A DNA stretch of 64,000 nucleotides, from the NCBI GenBank assembly GCA_015501595.1, contig JADNRX010000050.1, positions 62,001 to 126,000 of the forward strand, given 5' to 3'. Source of the stretch: Hymenopellis radicata (taxonomy: Eukaryota; Basidiomycota; Agaricomycetes; Agaricales; Physalacriaceae). Below, one piece after another: positions 11,731 through 22,895 of the stretch. Positions within the stretch are counted from its first letter, which is position 1; the number at the start of each line of letters is the position of its first letter. Below the pieces are notes generated by a model. The model was given only the letters and a program-made list of their open reading frames with translations, ran no database searches and was not told where the DNA came from. Position numbers and translations under genes: made by a program.

Positions 11731-11736
11731 GTCTGA

Positions 11737-12609
11737 TTAATGGAGTGGTCGTTCCACGAAGTCAATGTTGTAAAGATATGGTGCATACATCCTTCGGAAG
11801 ACATACGGAAGCTTCTCCCTCTCCAAAAAGCTGTGTTCTTCAATCCCCAATGTCACGGACTCGAGCAAGTCAAGGCCTCCCGCCATCTCACATGGACCAG
11901 CAACATTATTGAGCATCTCCAGATCCGCCATACCCAGATGCAGCTCGACGTCCCTCCACCTCAGAAACGTCTCCCTAAACACGTCCTCCATGATATCATT
12001 ATGGTGCTCCCACGTCTCTTCGTACTCGTCCCACTCATTGACCTCCTCCTCGAAAGGCCGTTTCTGATAGGGGACCTTTATTTTAACTGAGAGCGGGAGG
12101 TCCGCCGAGCGGCTCAAGTAGACCTCGAAGAGATCATACCACTTGTGCCCCCCGAAATAGATATTTGTCCATAGCGACGGCGTGGCTAGCGCGATCTGGC
12201 GCCACTTCCAACAAACCCAACTAATGTTCAAGGGCGATTTGTATTCGTACCGCTTGTACGACGTGCACGCCTCGCTGAAGATGAGTTGGAGGAGTTCGGT
12301 GGGAAGCTGGCGGATGGGGGAAGGCGCGATGTACGCGTGGCTTTGGGTGGTGTGTCGCAAGAGATGCGCGTGGCGCTTGTTTAGCGCCTTCAGCTTCGCT
12401 GCTAAATCCAGAAGTTCGCGATCTGAATGCTCAAGGCCAGCGGTTATGACCTGCACGTCGTCTTGGCTAGGAGCATGGAACGCTCTGGCGATATTGTTTT
12501 CAAATGGCGAGGCGTAGGATGTGGCGGGAGTAGATATATTAGGCCCGGTCGCGAGCGGATACCACTGCCTAGAAAAAATGTTCCATACCGCATCATATGT
12601 ACTGTACAC
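11737..12609 (-). pseudogene. F-box paralogue 1, truncated copy
   Basis: About 290 codons: a heptad-like coiled coil (LLDLAAKLKALNKRHAHLL), the F-box core SPIRQLPTELLQLIFSEAC, WKWRQIALATPSLWTNI and the first part of the ligand-binding region, ending at NIDFVERPLH. The full-length members of this family in the window have about 545 residues, so the C-terminal half is missing. The frame has no ATG at the expected place. The sister copy starts ATGATGCGGTAT, and here a one-base difference shifts that start out of frame and a MITE ends a few bases upstream. F-box proteins normally link substrates to an SCF ubiquitin ligase through Skp1; this copy might make a short F-box-only protein if translated from an internal start. 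Confidence 0.7.
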
Positions 12610-12834
12610 TTTAATTCAATTCGTCGGTCACGGGTCACGGACGACCCGAAATCGACGAAAAGTCACAGCCGTCACAGCGAAAATTACGAAAAAGTCTCCG
12701 GCGGGGCCCCCGCCAGCCTCCCGCCGCAGCTCCGCCGCGGCGGCAATTACTATATATGGTAATTCGACGAATCCATAATTTCGTCGGACCGGTCACAGGT
12801 CACATGGGCCGACGAATTGAATGAAAGTCTACAG
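12602..12834. mobile_element. 233-bp MITE with 26-bp TIRs and TA target duplication
   Basis: The left end reads CTGTACACTTTAATTCAATT and the right end, reverse complemented, CTGTAGACTTTCATTCAATT. Both continue CGTCGG, giving 26-bp terminal inverted repeats with two mismatches. TA flanks both ends (12600-12601 and 12835-12836). The inverted sister region near 20115-20125 has the same flanks joined directly by 'atgTAgagg', an empty site that fixes the element borders. There is no open frame inside; the centre is GC-rich (GGCGGGGCCCCCGCC). The TA duplication points to mobilisation by a Tc1/mariner-like transposase, which is an inference. Confidence 0.85.
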
Positions 12835-12836
12835 TA

Positions 12837-12960
12837 GAGGAAGATGCTCACGATTCCGAGTCAGAGTCTTCCATACCTGACGCGTTCTTTGGCCAGTCAG
12901 GCGACAAAGGGAAGAAATAGGCGTCAAGACTGTCAATCCAACGTCAGATCAAGTCTTGAA
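12837..12960. repeat. Promoter part of inverted duplication (pairs with about 20000-20115)
   Basis: Reverse complementing 20000-20115 gives GAGGAAGATGCTCACGATTC and, further on, AGAAATAGGCGTCAAGACTG, both present here in the same order. So the duplication that includes F-box copies 1 and 2 extends about 115 bp into their upstream regions. Confidence 0.8.
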
Positions 12961-13112
12961 GCAGCACGAGTATATTCACAGGACGTTTAACTTTAAGTAG
13001 TCGCGTTGTCGTGGATGCGAAGCAAAAGCCCTATTTCCACCGATCAACCAGCCTGAGCTACTTAAGCTTCTCACGCCAAATTGAAATTAACAGCCTTGAC
13101 TCCGGGCACGAC

Positions 13113-13873
13113 ATGGTCAGGATATATGTGGTACGCCATGGAGAGACAGAGGCCAATAGACAAGAGATCGTCCAAGGGCAGCTCGATACGGAACTGAACG
13201 ACGCTGGGATCGGTCAGGCGGAGATGGTGGCGGCTGCTCTGAAAGAGATACCCTTTGATCTGGCGTACTCGAGTGATCTGAGTAGAGCGGCAAAGGTGCG
13301 GGATCCTCCATTCATCGGGATGACGCCGTATTAACGAGGCTGTGTAGACGGCGGCGATAATCATGGCGCACCACCCAGACGTTCCGATTCGCCAGCAAGC
13401 CGGTCTGCGAGAACGGGTACGTTATACAGCGAGGCCGCTGATGTGGATCTAATCATAGCCCCCCACAGAACTTTGGCGCACTGCAAGGGAAGACGTATAC
13501 GCAGAAGCGGTCGACGTCTGCTGTCAACTTCAATTCAGACCCGACAGCGGAGTCTACAGACGTCTTCACTAAGCGGGCACTGCATTGGTGGGATGGGCTG
13601 GTCGCGGATTGTGGCTCGACCCGATCTGGGGCTCAGAATGTGCTGGCGGTTTCTCATGGTGGCTTTATTATTACCCTGGTCAAGGCTCTACTCGCGCGCG
13701 GGAAGATGAGTGGGTCGGACGGCGAACATGGGCTGTGGAAATGCTGGAACTGTTCCGTGACGACAATAGACATAGAGATGGACGGGACAGCCCGGTTGGT
13801 GCGGTACGGTGATATATCCCACTTGGATGGAAAGTTCAAGGTTCTAGACAGGAATGTAGATGTTCAACCGTAA
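13113..13873 (+). CDS. Histidine phosphatase (phosphoglycerate mutase-like)
   Basis: Three exons (13113-13295, 13348-13416, 13469-13873) give 218 residues with all phases matching. The phosphohistidine motif is VVRHGETEANR near the start; the second catalytic His is in AVSHGGFI. LRER plus FGALQGK supply the usual acidic and substrate-pocket segment. Length and motif order fit the small broad-specificity fungal phosphatases related to cofactor-dependent phosphoglycerate mutase, cytosolic, with unknown preferred substrate (sugar phosphates are typical). The C-terminal LVRYGDISHL is common in this group. The ATG sits in ACATGGTC context; the longer upstream frame lacks similarity. It is the first of three genes enclosed by the inverted F-box copies. 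Confidence 0.9.
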
Positions 13874-14051
13874 GTAGTGGTAGAATTTTAGAGGATCGGC
13901 TTGGCGTAATCCCGTCATCGATCATCCGCCGGCGAACCGGGGCGTTGGATCGCACAGCCTTGCCCAATACATATTACATACACCAACATACGCTCCTTTA
14001 TCTTTCCGTTCTTCTCATACCATCACTCCTTCTCATTCTCACACCACCACC

Positions 14052-15996
14052 ATGTCACCACCGCCATCTGAACGGACAGCATTGCTCACCGGCGAAAACG
14101 GACACGCGCCGCGTCAGTCTTTCGTGCAGCGCGCGTTGGCTGTAATCGAAGCAAAAGACGAACCGTCCTGGGGAAAATCCCTCCGCTTTTTCTTCCTTGG
14201 AAGCTATTTAAATGTTCTCCTTATCTTTGTACCTCTGAGTGCAGTGGCACACTACCTGAACTGGGATGCTGCACTGCGTTTTTCTTTCAGCTTCATTGCT
14301 ATTATTCCTCTTGCCAAGGTTCATTTTTTGAGGCGTCACGCATTTTTGGTCTCACCCTTTCTCTAGTTGCTTGGCGAAGCCACAGAACAAATGTCTTTTA
14401 GATTGGGCCAGACTCTGGCTGGACTGTTGAACGCATCGTTTGGAAACGCTGTCGAAATCATCGTTGGTGTGGCCGCGTTGTTGAAAGGTGCGTACCCTCG
14501 GCAATTGCTTAGGTGCGCGACTGATTCGCTGGAAACCAGATGAACTCGTAATTGTGCAAAACTCGGTTCGTGGCTGTTCACCCCAAATCATTTCTTTCCG
14601 AGTTGAACGGCGCCACAGATGTTGGGCTCTATCCTGTCGAATATTCTCCTCGTACTCGGCTGCTCGTTCTTGGCTGGTACGCAATAGTCCTTGGCATTTT
14701 GGAGGCGGTGTCTAAGGAATGTCTTAGCTGGCACGGTTGAACAGGAGAGCAACTTCCAAGTAACTGCGGCTCAAGCGTATGTAGTAGTTCCTACTTTGAT
14801 GCACTGCCTTGCTGATGAATTTCAATTCTCTAGGCAAAGCTCTGTGCGTAGTTTCGTCACTATCTTGACGTGTCGACCAACGTGCTGATGTCTTTTGTCT
14901 TCAGCTGATGACCCTTTCCTGCATCAGTCGGTCTTTTTCTCCGCGCCACGCCGTGCATCGCATTGACCGTGATAAACTTTAGCTCTTATTATCCCCGCTG
15001 CTTACCACAGCGTCAAGTCCGGTAACACGAATCTTTTTTCCAACGCCATAGGTTCATCGTGGTTAGATTCGTCGTCAGATCATAATAATAACCTGCTGGA
15101 CTTAGATCGGGCTGGCTTGGATGGTCTCCTCATCATCTCGCGCGGTACCGCGATTCTGCTCTTGGGCATGTATGTTGCGTTTTTGTACTTCCAGGTAGGT
15201 GCGGACGTGTATTTTATTTGGTGGCGTTGACGCGTCTTTAGTTGAAAACCCATCACCGCCTCTTTGAGCCTCAGGTTCCAACAGATGAGGAAATTGCACG
15301 CGGCGCTCGTCCTCCTCCGGAAGAGCCCGAAGAGGCCCAGATGAGTGTCATCTCTGCTGGAGCCTGGTGCGTATTCTGGTGCGCATCTCTGGCGTTTTAC
15401 TCACGCTGTCTGGCAGCCTTCTGCTCATTACTGTTGTAACTTCTTTCTGTGCCGATTATTGTCAGTGGTGGATTCTTCGATTGGTGTGTTTCTCGCTAAC
15501 CCGACTTGCAGTGGTTGCCTCCATTGAGGAGTTTGCGACGCGGTACTCGATTCCCAAGTCGTTCATTGGTCTCATCCTTCTCCCCATCGTCGCTAATGCT
15601 GCTGAACATGTCACGTCTATCTGGATGGCGATGAAGGGACAGATGGAGTTGACGATTGGTATCTGTGTTGGAAGCTCGATTGTCAGTCAAGGTTTCCGGT
15701 GCCCTTTTTTCGCTAATGGTATAAATAGCAAATCGCTTCCTTCGTCATCCCCCTCCTCGTTGTCGTTGGCTGGGCCTCTGGACATGAGTTGACGCTCTTC
15801 TTCGCCAACTTTGAGACCGTGTGCTTGTTCGTGGCGGTGTTCTTGGTCAACACGCTCATCCAAGACGGCAAGTCGAATTACATGGAGGGGTTGATGCTCG
15901 TCACCTTGTACCTGGTCATAGCGCTTGCTTGTAAGTTGTCTGGGTGTCTTGCTTTGATTGTCGTCTCACGCATATTTTCCAGTCTGGGTTTCTTAA
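14052..15996 (+). CDS. Vacuolar Ca2+/H+ exchanger (CAX/VCX1 type)
   Basis: About thirteen small exons splice into roughly 430 residues without frame conflict, starting at ATG in CACCACCATGTCACC. The protein has a short polar N-terminus and about eleven hydrophobic segments. It carries the two signature alpha repeats: NASFGNAVEIIVGVAALL in the first half and PIVANAAEHVTS in the second, with the GNxxE and NAxEH acidic residues that bind Ca2+. A hydrophilic loop with EEPEEAQ separates the halves, as in yeast Vcx1. The role is H+-driven sequestration of cytosolic Ca2+ (and perhaps Mn2+) into the vacuole. The protein ends ALAFWVS. The downstream gene starts about 530 bp later. Confidence 0.92.
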
Positions 15997-16525
15997 AAGA
16001 GCCTTGCTTATATATCTCGACTGCGACACCTTCCTCCTCAATACCCGTTTTCTCTACTGCCTGATTCGCTCGGCCTTCCACTCGTTTGTCCCCCATTGCC
16101 CCCAGGTGTAGCCTTTCTCATTCTCATTCTCATTCTGTGATCTTGGAGGTTGCTCATCTGTATTGTTATTCCCCTGTATTAGTCTTTAGGACTCGGACCG
16201 TTTTCTTCTGTTGCCTCGTATACATGTAGAGCCTAATAATTATTCTGTCTCATCCGAACTGGTCGAAGACTGGGACAACAATGTTACCTCCTCGTAGAAC
16301 AGCTCTCATTGAGATCAGTGTTCCAGTGAGCGGGAGCGGGTCCAAATATAGCAATCGCGATAGAGCGGTGTCGATTTGGCGCGCTGTATGAGCCGAAATT
16401 GGAGAGATGTGCGGTTGGCTGTATGCGCAGGCAGTTTCCTAATTCTGTCGCGACAAGTTCGAGAAACTGATCATGATCGACGTGAATTGATTACCGCGTT
16501 TGTTCCTTTCATCCTTACCGTCAAC
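15997..16525. other. Intergenic spacer
   Basis: Holds the 3' region of the exchanger (T/C-rich, with tandem 'cattct' units at about 16118-16136) and the presumed promoter of the Doa1-like gene. No gene seen. Confidence 0.5.
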
Positions 16526-19500
16526 ATGTCCTACAAACTGTCTGCGACGCTGGCCGCCCACGGATCCGATGTTCGTGCTCGTCGTCTGCGCCGTCGCCCC
16601 CGTCTAATCCACCGCAGGTACGCGCTGTCGTTTCGCCAACGACGACCTCGTCCTGTCCGCGTCGCGGGATGCGACAGCGATTTCGTGGCAGCGCTTGCCA
16701 TCGGCGTCATCCTTCACACCAGAATTGGTCCTCAAGGCGGGCTCGCGCTACGTTAATGCCGTCTCGTACATCCGCCCTCGACACCGGGATCCACAGGTGC
16801 GCTGACGAATACAGACTGTGGCGTCTGCTAAGCGGCTTATGCAGCGGGATACGCTGTTACGGGCGGACAGGACACGGTGATCAACGTCTTTTCGCTGGAT
16901 AGACCGCGGGATGATCCCGATTACACGCTGGTGGGGCATTCGGAGAACGTGTGTGCGCTGGATACAACACTAGGCGGCACGATCATCTCGGGCTCGTGGG
17001 ACAGGTATTTCGCGCTGTTGCTGGGATATGGAAAGGGTCTGACGAGTTTAGGACGGCAAAGGTCTGGAAAGGCTTTCAGCTGGCGCATGACCTTCGCGGG
17101 CACGAGCAATCGGTATGGGCTGTTTTGGCTGTTGATGAGGACCAGTACATAACGGGTACGTGCATATTCATTTTTCTTGAATTTCGATTTAAGCTATGTA
17201 CAGGCTCTGCCGACAAGTCTATCAAGCTCTGGCAGACCAACAAATGTGTTGCCACATTCACCGGACACCGAGACGCCGTTCGCGGACTCGCACTCGTACC
17301 CGATATCGGCTTCGCTTCCTGTTCAAATGACAGGCGAGTTTATATCCTGCTTACCGGGGTCGCCAACTGACCCCCACCGTGACCTTTAGTGAAATACGCG
17401 TCTGGACCCTTGGTGGTGATGTCGTGTATACTTTATCCGGGCACACTTCTTTTGTATACAGCCTGTCTGTCCTACCGAACGGGGACATTGTATCTGCCGG
17501 TGAAGATCGTTCTGTGCGCGTCTGGAAGGACGGAGAATGCTCGCAGGTGATAACACACCCGGCTATCTCAGTATGGACAGTGTCTTCGATGCCAAATGGC
17601 GACATTGTCAGTGGATCGAGTGATGGCGTCGTGCGCATCTTCACTGCTTCCGAGGAGCGATATGCATCGCAGGCCGACCTCAAGGAGTACGACGACCTGG
17701 TCGCCAGTCAGGCTCTCCCCACTCAGCAGGTGGGCGACGTGAAGAAGAGCGATCTACCGGGACTGGAGGCGCTGAGCACACCCGGCGATGCACCAGGTAA
17801 AGTGAAGATGGTTCGAAATGGGGAAATGGTAGAAGCACATCAAGTAAGGTTCCTCTACCTTGACAAGTTTCTGAAATGCTAATTTCACCGTAGTGGGATG
17901 CGGCTTCGTTTTCCTGGAAGAAGATTGGAGACGTTGTCGACGCAGTTGGGCAGGGCCGAAAACAACTGTACGAAGGGAAGGAGTATGACTACGTCTTTGA
18001 CGTGGACATTCAGGACGGCGTTCCGCCTCTGAAGCTTCCTTACAATGTTACTGGTCGGTTGTGCAATTCCATCTGGCAACGTAGATCTGACGTTCAAGTC
18101 CAGAAAATCCCTACGCTGCGGCTCAGCGCTTTTTGGAACGAAACGAGCTTCCGTTGAGCTATATCGATGAAGTTGTCAAGTTTATCGAGAGAAATACTTC
18201 CGGCGTTAATCTCGGTTCCGGCGCAGACGAATATGTAGATCCGTTCACAGGTGAACACTATCGCTTTTAATGGGTATGCACCCCAAAACTCAATCTACGT
18301 GTAGGTGCCTCGCGATACAGAAGTTCCGCCGCATCAGTGCCAACCGGGCCATCATCTTCATATGTCGACCCATTTACAGGCAACTCTCGCTACACCGGGA
18401 CTCCCTCTTCCTTCACCCAGCAGTCGAACGACCAGTACATGGATCCCTTCACTGGCGCATCGCGGTACTCTGGCGCGCCGAATGTGTCGCCTACACCTGC
18501 CCCGCCGCCACCAAAGTCATCAATCCTTCCAGCGGTAAGCTGGTCCTTTTAATAAGCACAGAAGCGATACTCATTTGTACCTTCCAGACAACAGTGGTTT
18601 CATTCAAACAGGCGAATGTGACTGCCATGCAAGGGAAAATTCTCCAATTCAACGAGGATATCAGAAACGAGATTGTATGTAAAGACATCTATGCTCTTTT
18701 CTGGCGCTAATCAAGTCGGCACGCAGTCAACGTCCGCGCTTGCCATGTACCCGCAAGAGATCACCGCCTTCGATGAGATTTTTGTCTACCTGTCTAGTGT
18801 GACCCCAGACTCTACCGGACCCTCCCTTCTGTCAGTTTCACATGCTGAAGCGCTTATACATATCCTGGACAGGTGGCCTCAGTCGCAGCTTTTCCCAGGT
18901 ACGTACGTTCGAGAGCCTGCAGATATTGTATAGTGATTTCAAGCACCGATTTAGTTGTCGACCTGAGCCGCCTTGTCGCCGGATTCTGCCCAGAAGTGCT
19001 GGAGACACCCGAGATGCGAACGCAGTTCTTGAATGCTCTGTTCAAGGCGTCGGAGTGGGGCGGCGCCACGGTGCCCGGACCAAATAAGACGCGGGATACG
19101 AATGCATTGCTGACTTTGAGGGCGCTGGCGAACCTACTATCGAATGGGAGCGCTGCCGGGCGACTGTTGATCAAGTGGGTCTAACCTTTTGGGGAGGGTA
19201 TCCGTTCTGATGCTGCCTTCAGATTTTGAACGCCCTAGGGCTATTGAATTTGCGAGCTTTAATAAGACGCAGAGGCTGGCCTTGGCTTCGTTGTTGTTCA
19301 AGTCCGCTTCCTTCTGTTTGAACACTCCGCTGGACGCTGATTGGGCGTTTTTCATAGTGTGTCTTGTTTGGCAGTACGCAAAACTCTATCGCCAGAGCAG
19401 CAAGAGTTGCATATTTCGCTTACTCTCATGGTGGGCAAATACTTTTTACACAAGTACCAGGTCCTGAATATTCTTAGTTCTTGTCGCTATCGGATAACGA

Positions 19501-19734
19501 AGCGGAGGCGGCGTACCGCGCCCTTGTCGGGCTTGGAAATACCGTTAGTCGCTTCCCTCGTTTTGTCGAGTCTCTTTCTGAAATTCCCGGTTTAGATGTT
19601 TGCACTTAAACAGCAGGGAGCGAGAACAGGCCTTGCGTCGGATGTAGTCTTCTGAGACTCGCGCACTCGTGGCCAAGGTGGGCGACGAACGAGTGAAGAA
19701 TGTGGTGCGGGAGATTTCTGGGTTGTTGTTGTAA
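16526..19734 (+). CDS. Doa1/Ufd3/PLAA-like ubiquitin-binding protein (WD40-PFU-PUL)
   Basis: About fourteen exons, some 780 residues. N-terminal WD repeats are clear (LSASRDATAISW, TLVGHSENVCALD, LRGHEQSVWAVL, GSADKSIKLW, GEDRSVRVW, GSSDGVVRIF). They are followed by a PFU domain (WDAASFSWKKIGDVV, YEGKEYDYVFDVDI), a linker with three DPFTG motifs, and a helical PUL domain (FNKTQRLALASLLF). This is the Cdc48/p97 cofactor that maintains ubiquitin pools and acts in ER- and ribosome-associated degradation and vacuolar sorting. The intron after 'SCSNDR' begins GCGAGT, a GC-AG intron. Two blemishes: near 16775 a one-base loss breaks the frame unless a later acceptor (about 16873) removes the GYAVTGGQ strand, and near 19640 a TAG interrupts the last exon before SSETRALVAKVGDERVK. 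Possibly damaged; otherwise the family match is strong. Confidence 0.85.
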
Positions 19735-19999
19735 AATACGCGGATGTGTGTCCTCGTTCCTTTTGGGTTTGTTAGACATGGGGCATGCTTCAATTCATCT
19801 TGCACTTTAATGATTTGTACGCCGGAGATGATGTGGTGTAGTTACTATTTCGTGCGTAGGATGCTATTGCTATCAAGTAACTTTGAATTCGGCGTGAGAA
19901 CCTGCTTGATCGGCAGAGCTTGCCCCTTTTGCTTCCCACGTCCACGACAACGCGACGAAGTCCTGTTGCTACATTTCATGTAAGAGTACTCGCGGCGGC

Positions 20000-20121
20000 T
20001 CCGAACATCTTGATTTGACGTTAGATTGACAGTCTTGACGCCTATTTCTTCTCTTTGTAAAGAACGCGTCAATTATGGAGCACCCTGACTCGGAATCGTG
20101 AGCATCTTCCTCTACATATAT
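20000..20121. repeat. Promoter part of inverted duplication (empty MITE site at about 20116-20125)
   Basis: Reverse complement of 12837-12960 and of the DNA flanking the MITE. Here 'catatatatgTAgagg' (in the orientation of copy 1) is uninterrupted, so the element is absent. Confidence 0.8.
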
Positions 20122-21013
20122 ATGATGCGGTATGCGAACATTTTCTCTAGGATGCAGGAGCTCTCGGCCAACGCGACCTGGTCTAAATTATCTACCCCCG
20201 CCACATCCTACACCTCGCCATTTGTAAACAATATCGCCAGAGCGTTCCATGCTCCTAGCCAAGACGACGTGCAGGTCATAACCGCTGGCCTTGAGCAGCC
20301 AGATCGCGAACTTCTAGACTTGAAGCGGAGATCGCGCAGACAACAGCGAAGCTGAACGCGCTAAAAGAGCGCCACGCGCATCTCTTGCGACACACGACCC
20401 AAAGCCACGCGTACGTCGCGCCTTCCCCCATCCGCCAGCTTCCCACCGAAATTCTCCAGCTCATCTTCATCGAGGCGTGCACGTCGTACAAGCGGTACGA
20501 ATACAAATTGCCGTTGAATATTAGTTGGACCTGCTGGAAGTGGCGCCAGATCGCGTTGGCCACGCCGTGATATGGACGAACATCTATTTCGGAGGGCACA
20601 AATGGCATCGCCTCTTCATGGTGTACGTGCGCCGCTCGGCGGACCTCCCGCTTTCGGTTAAAATCAAGGTCCCGTATCAGAGACGGCCTTTCGAGGAGGA
20701 GAACAATGAGTGGGATGAGTACGAAGAGACGGCGGAGCACCATATTCGGATCATGGAGGTCGTGTTTAGCGCGACGTTTCGGAGGTGGAGGGACGTCGAG
20801 CTGCATTTGGGTATGGAGGATCTGGCGATGCTCAATAACGTTGCTTATCCATGGGACTTGGAACGAGACGGCCCGCTTGAGTTGCTCGAGTCTGCGACAT
20901 TTGGGATTGAGGAACACTTATTTTTGGACAGGGAGAAGCTTCCGTATGTCTTCCGGAGGAAGCATGCACCACGGCTCTCCGACATTGACTTCGTGGATCG
21001 AGCTCTCGTTTAA
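20122..21013 (+). pseudogene. F-box paralogue 2, frameshifted sister of copy 1
   Basis: Starts ATGATGCGGTATGCG and encodes NNIARAFHAPSQDDVQVI, then a one-base break near 20320 before EAEIAQTTAKLNALKERH. The F-box SPIRQLPTEILQLIFIEAC follows; a two-base loss with a TGA near 20570 precedes IWTNIYFGGHKW. The rest reads to DIDFVDRALV and stops at the same position as copy 1, so both lack the distal half seen in full-length relatives. Similarity to copy 1 runs through coding and upstream DNA in opposite orientation, so both come from one inverted duplication; the shared truncation predates it. Confidence 0.8.
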
Positions 21014-21497
21014 TCAGACGGAGCAAGTGGGTGAGGGCTGACTCGGAGAGCGGATGGACTGTGAGTCCAGTGGTTGTTTGTAAAGTAAGTGGCCACTCTT
21101 ATAGATCTAGAGGAAATACTTATATTATGTATAGCATAAACAAGTCGCCACGTTTTTCTAGCATTGGCACAATCTAGTTAAAGAAAAATGGCATTCACAA
21201 CTGGTACATGGCCATGAAACATCTACATCGAACGATGATGGAATCAGGCAAGACCTCGTGTTATCGTTATCACTGTCAGTGGCTGGATAGAAACTAACTC
21301 TTTTTTATCAACAATCACCGCAGGCTTGCTCGAACACCGCTCTTTCTAAGTTGCCGCAAGTGGGCTATAACAGTATAACTGTCGGCCTGAATTCACCTCC
21401 ATTTCTTCTTCCCAGAACGACCGAAGAAAGACCCGATGGCCCTTGTCCGTCGCCAGCTCGCGACGATACCATGGTTATCAGACTGTCGTCTGGATGG
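20870..21497. repeat. Direct duplication, copy A (F-box 3' ends in convergent arrangement)
   Basis: Shares with 23165-23783 the blocks 'cttgagttgctcga', 'cagatctagaggaaatactta', 'gcattcacaact', 'gcttgctcgaacaccgctct' and 'cccagaacgaccgaagaaag' in the same order and orientation. It comprises the 3' end of a plus-strand F-box copy, about 300 bp of spacer and the last exon part of a minus-strand F-box gene. Confidence 0.8.
21320..21497 (-). pseudogene. C-terminal remnant of an F-box paralogue
   Basis: On the minus strand this resembles the last ~60 codons of the F-box genes at 23613 and 28701: HPDD near the break, then SSVVLGRRNGGEF. The similarity stops abruptly near 21497, where unrelated sequence leading to the BTB gene begins. 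No start, no F-box. Confidence 0.65.
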
Positions 21498-21796
21498 CGG
21501 CGTTCCTCTTGATCTGATTGGCTCGCGACACATGATATCCACTATTAATATCAATCCACATTGCGCTACAGGATTTGTGAACGGAACGACAGCGCCAGCT
21601 GAGGTTCGGGGCCTGCTCGAAGGGTAAAGAAACGGGGTGACTACGAATGAACAAGATGTCTATCATCAACCGAACGGGTAAGAAATAGTGGCGAGAGACG
21701 AACAGACTTGAAGTCTAAATAGAGGTAAACCGAGAAGCCTCTTAGAAGACTAGCCGGCGTGGGATCTCATCCTGCTCCTTCAACTATACCACCACC

Positions 21797-22742
21797 ATGG
21801 CCATCTTCCAGGGACAGTCAACAGACCTGATCGTTCGCTGCGATGACGGCAAGCTCATTCATGTCGTCGCATCTGCGCTTGCCGCATCATCCGGGTTCTT
21901 CTCTGCACTTCTCAAGGATGCGGTACCCACAGAAACCGTGGAAAGCCTCCCAGTGGTGGATCTGGCTGAGGGCTTTGATGAAGCGTACCGTGCTCTTCGA
22001 TATGCAGACCCAACTCCAATGTCGATACAGGACCTTAAGTCGGGCGCCCTTGACTCAGCTGCCCGTGTCGTCCTGGACAAATACCTCATGTTGGACGGTG
22101 CCATTTCTCGGATCTCGGAGTGCCTGCAATACGCTGATGCTAAAGGCGCATTTGCGGTATTCGGTATGCTGAGATACCACAGGTGGCCACTTTCTCTCGT
22201 GCAAGTCGCGGCCGACGTGGTGCTTCGTCAGACCTCTCCCAAACGCCTCGACATCGTGTCTCCTGATCATGATCACATCACGGCGCGCGACTTCCAAGCT
22301 ATGCAACAGTACGCCTCCGCGTGCGCTGATGCCATTGAACGTGCCTTGGAGATCACGGAATATGTCAATAATCTGGCTACTATCCTATGATTGGGATAGC
22401 ATGTTTCGTTGCCCCCAGGCTCGCGAATTGTGGCCCATAGCAGGGCGTGAGATTTGCGAAACGTGTCATCGCAAGGCTCCCCTCGAGATAGTCCATGGCC
22501 CGAGGAACTGCACGGAGGCGTGGGCTCATCACTGGTTTATGGCATTCCTCAAAGAGTTTGCGAAATCCGTACGGGAGTGCCCGGGGCTCAGACTAGGTGG
22601 TGAGGAATGGGCGTGGAATGCGATTAGGATGGCGAGGGCATCATGCGATGCACAGGACAAGCCCGCAACCATCAGAGCAATTCTGGTAGCCATGGATGCT
22701 GACCTTCAGCGCGCGAGAGATAAAGTCCGTTTTCGTCCTTGA
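21797..22742 (+). CDS. BTB/POZ domain protein with Cys/Trp-rich C-terminus (one frame break)
   Basis: ATG in CCACCACCATGGCC opens STDLIVRCDDGKLIHVVASAL, followed by SSGFFSALLKDA and LPVVDLAEGF. This is the classic start of mushroom BTB/POZ proteins, in which the domain mediates dimerisation and often Cul3 binding. The middle is helical (LDKYLMLDGAI, RYHRWPLSLVQVAADV). The frame stops at 22390, but the next frame continues at once with a CxxC-type tail: RCPQARELW, EICETCHRKAPLEI, NCTEAWAHHWFMAFLKEF. Relatives carry such a tail on the same protein, so a single-base loss near 22385 probably splits one gene. The gene lies between the two copies of the direct F-box duplication. Confidence 0.75.
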
Positions 22743-22834
22743 TCAAGCGTACCATACTTATCCGCGTTTTATAGGTGGTATCAGTCCTTCAATGATTCTC
22801 TCCCAACATCATGGCGTCCTTTCTAAGTTTGCTG

Positions 22835-22895
22835 TTTTTGGTCCACGTCCACGACACGGCGACCAAGTCCTGTTGCCACATTTCATGTAACGGAT
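22835..22895. repeat. Dispersed ~55-bp repeat (also about 19925 and 23088)
   Basis: CCACGTCCACGACA..CG and the following 'aagtcctgttgc(c/t)acatttcatgtaa' recur at 19925-19983; a shorter part ('tttcatgtaagtgtactcgc') recurs near 23090, matching the sequence that follows the 19983 copy. It marks debris of the same duplication history. Confidence 0.6.

Noticed and set aside
12182..12517. Antisense frames across F-box copies (also 20276-20917, 23677-24471, 29656-30349)
   Set aside because: They mirror the coding strand of conserved F-box genes and have no family of their own.
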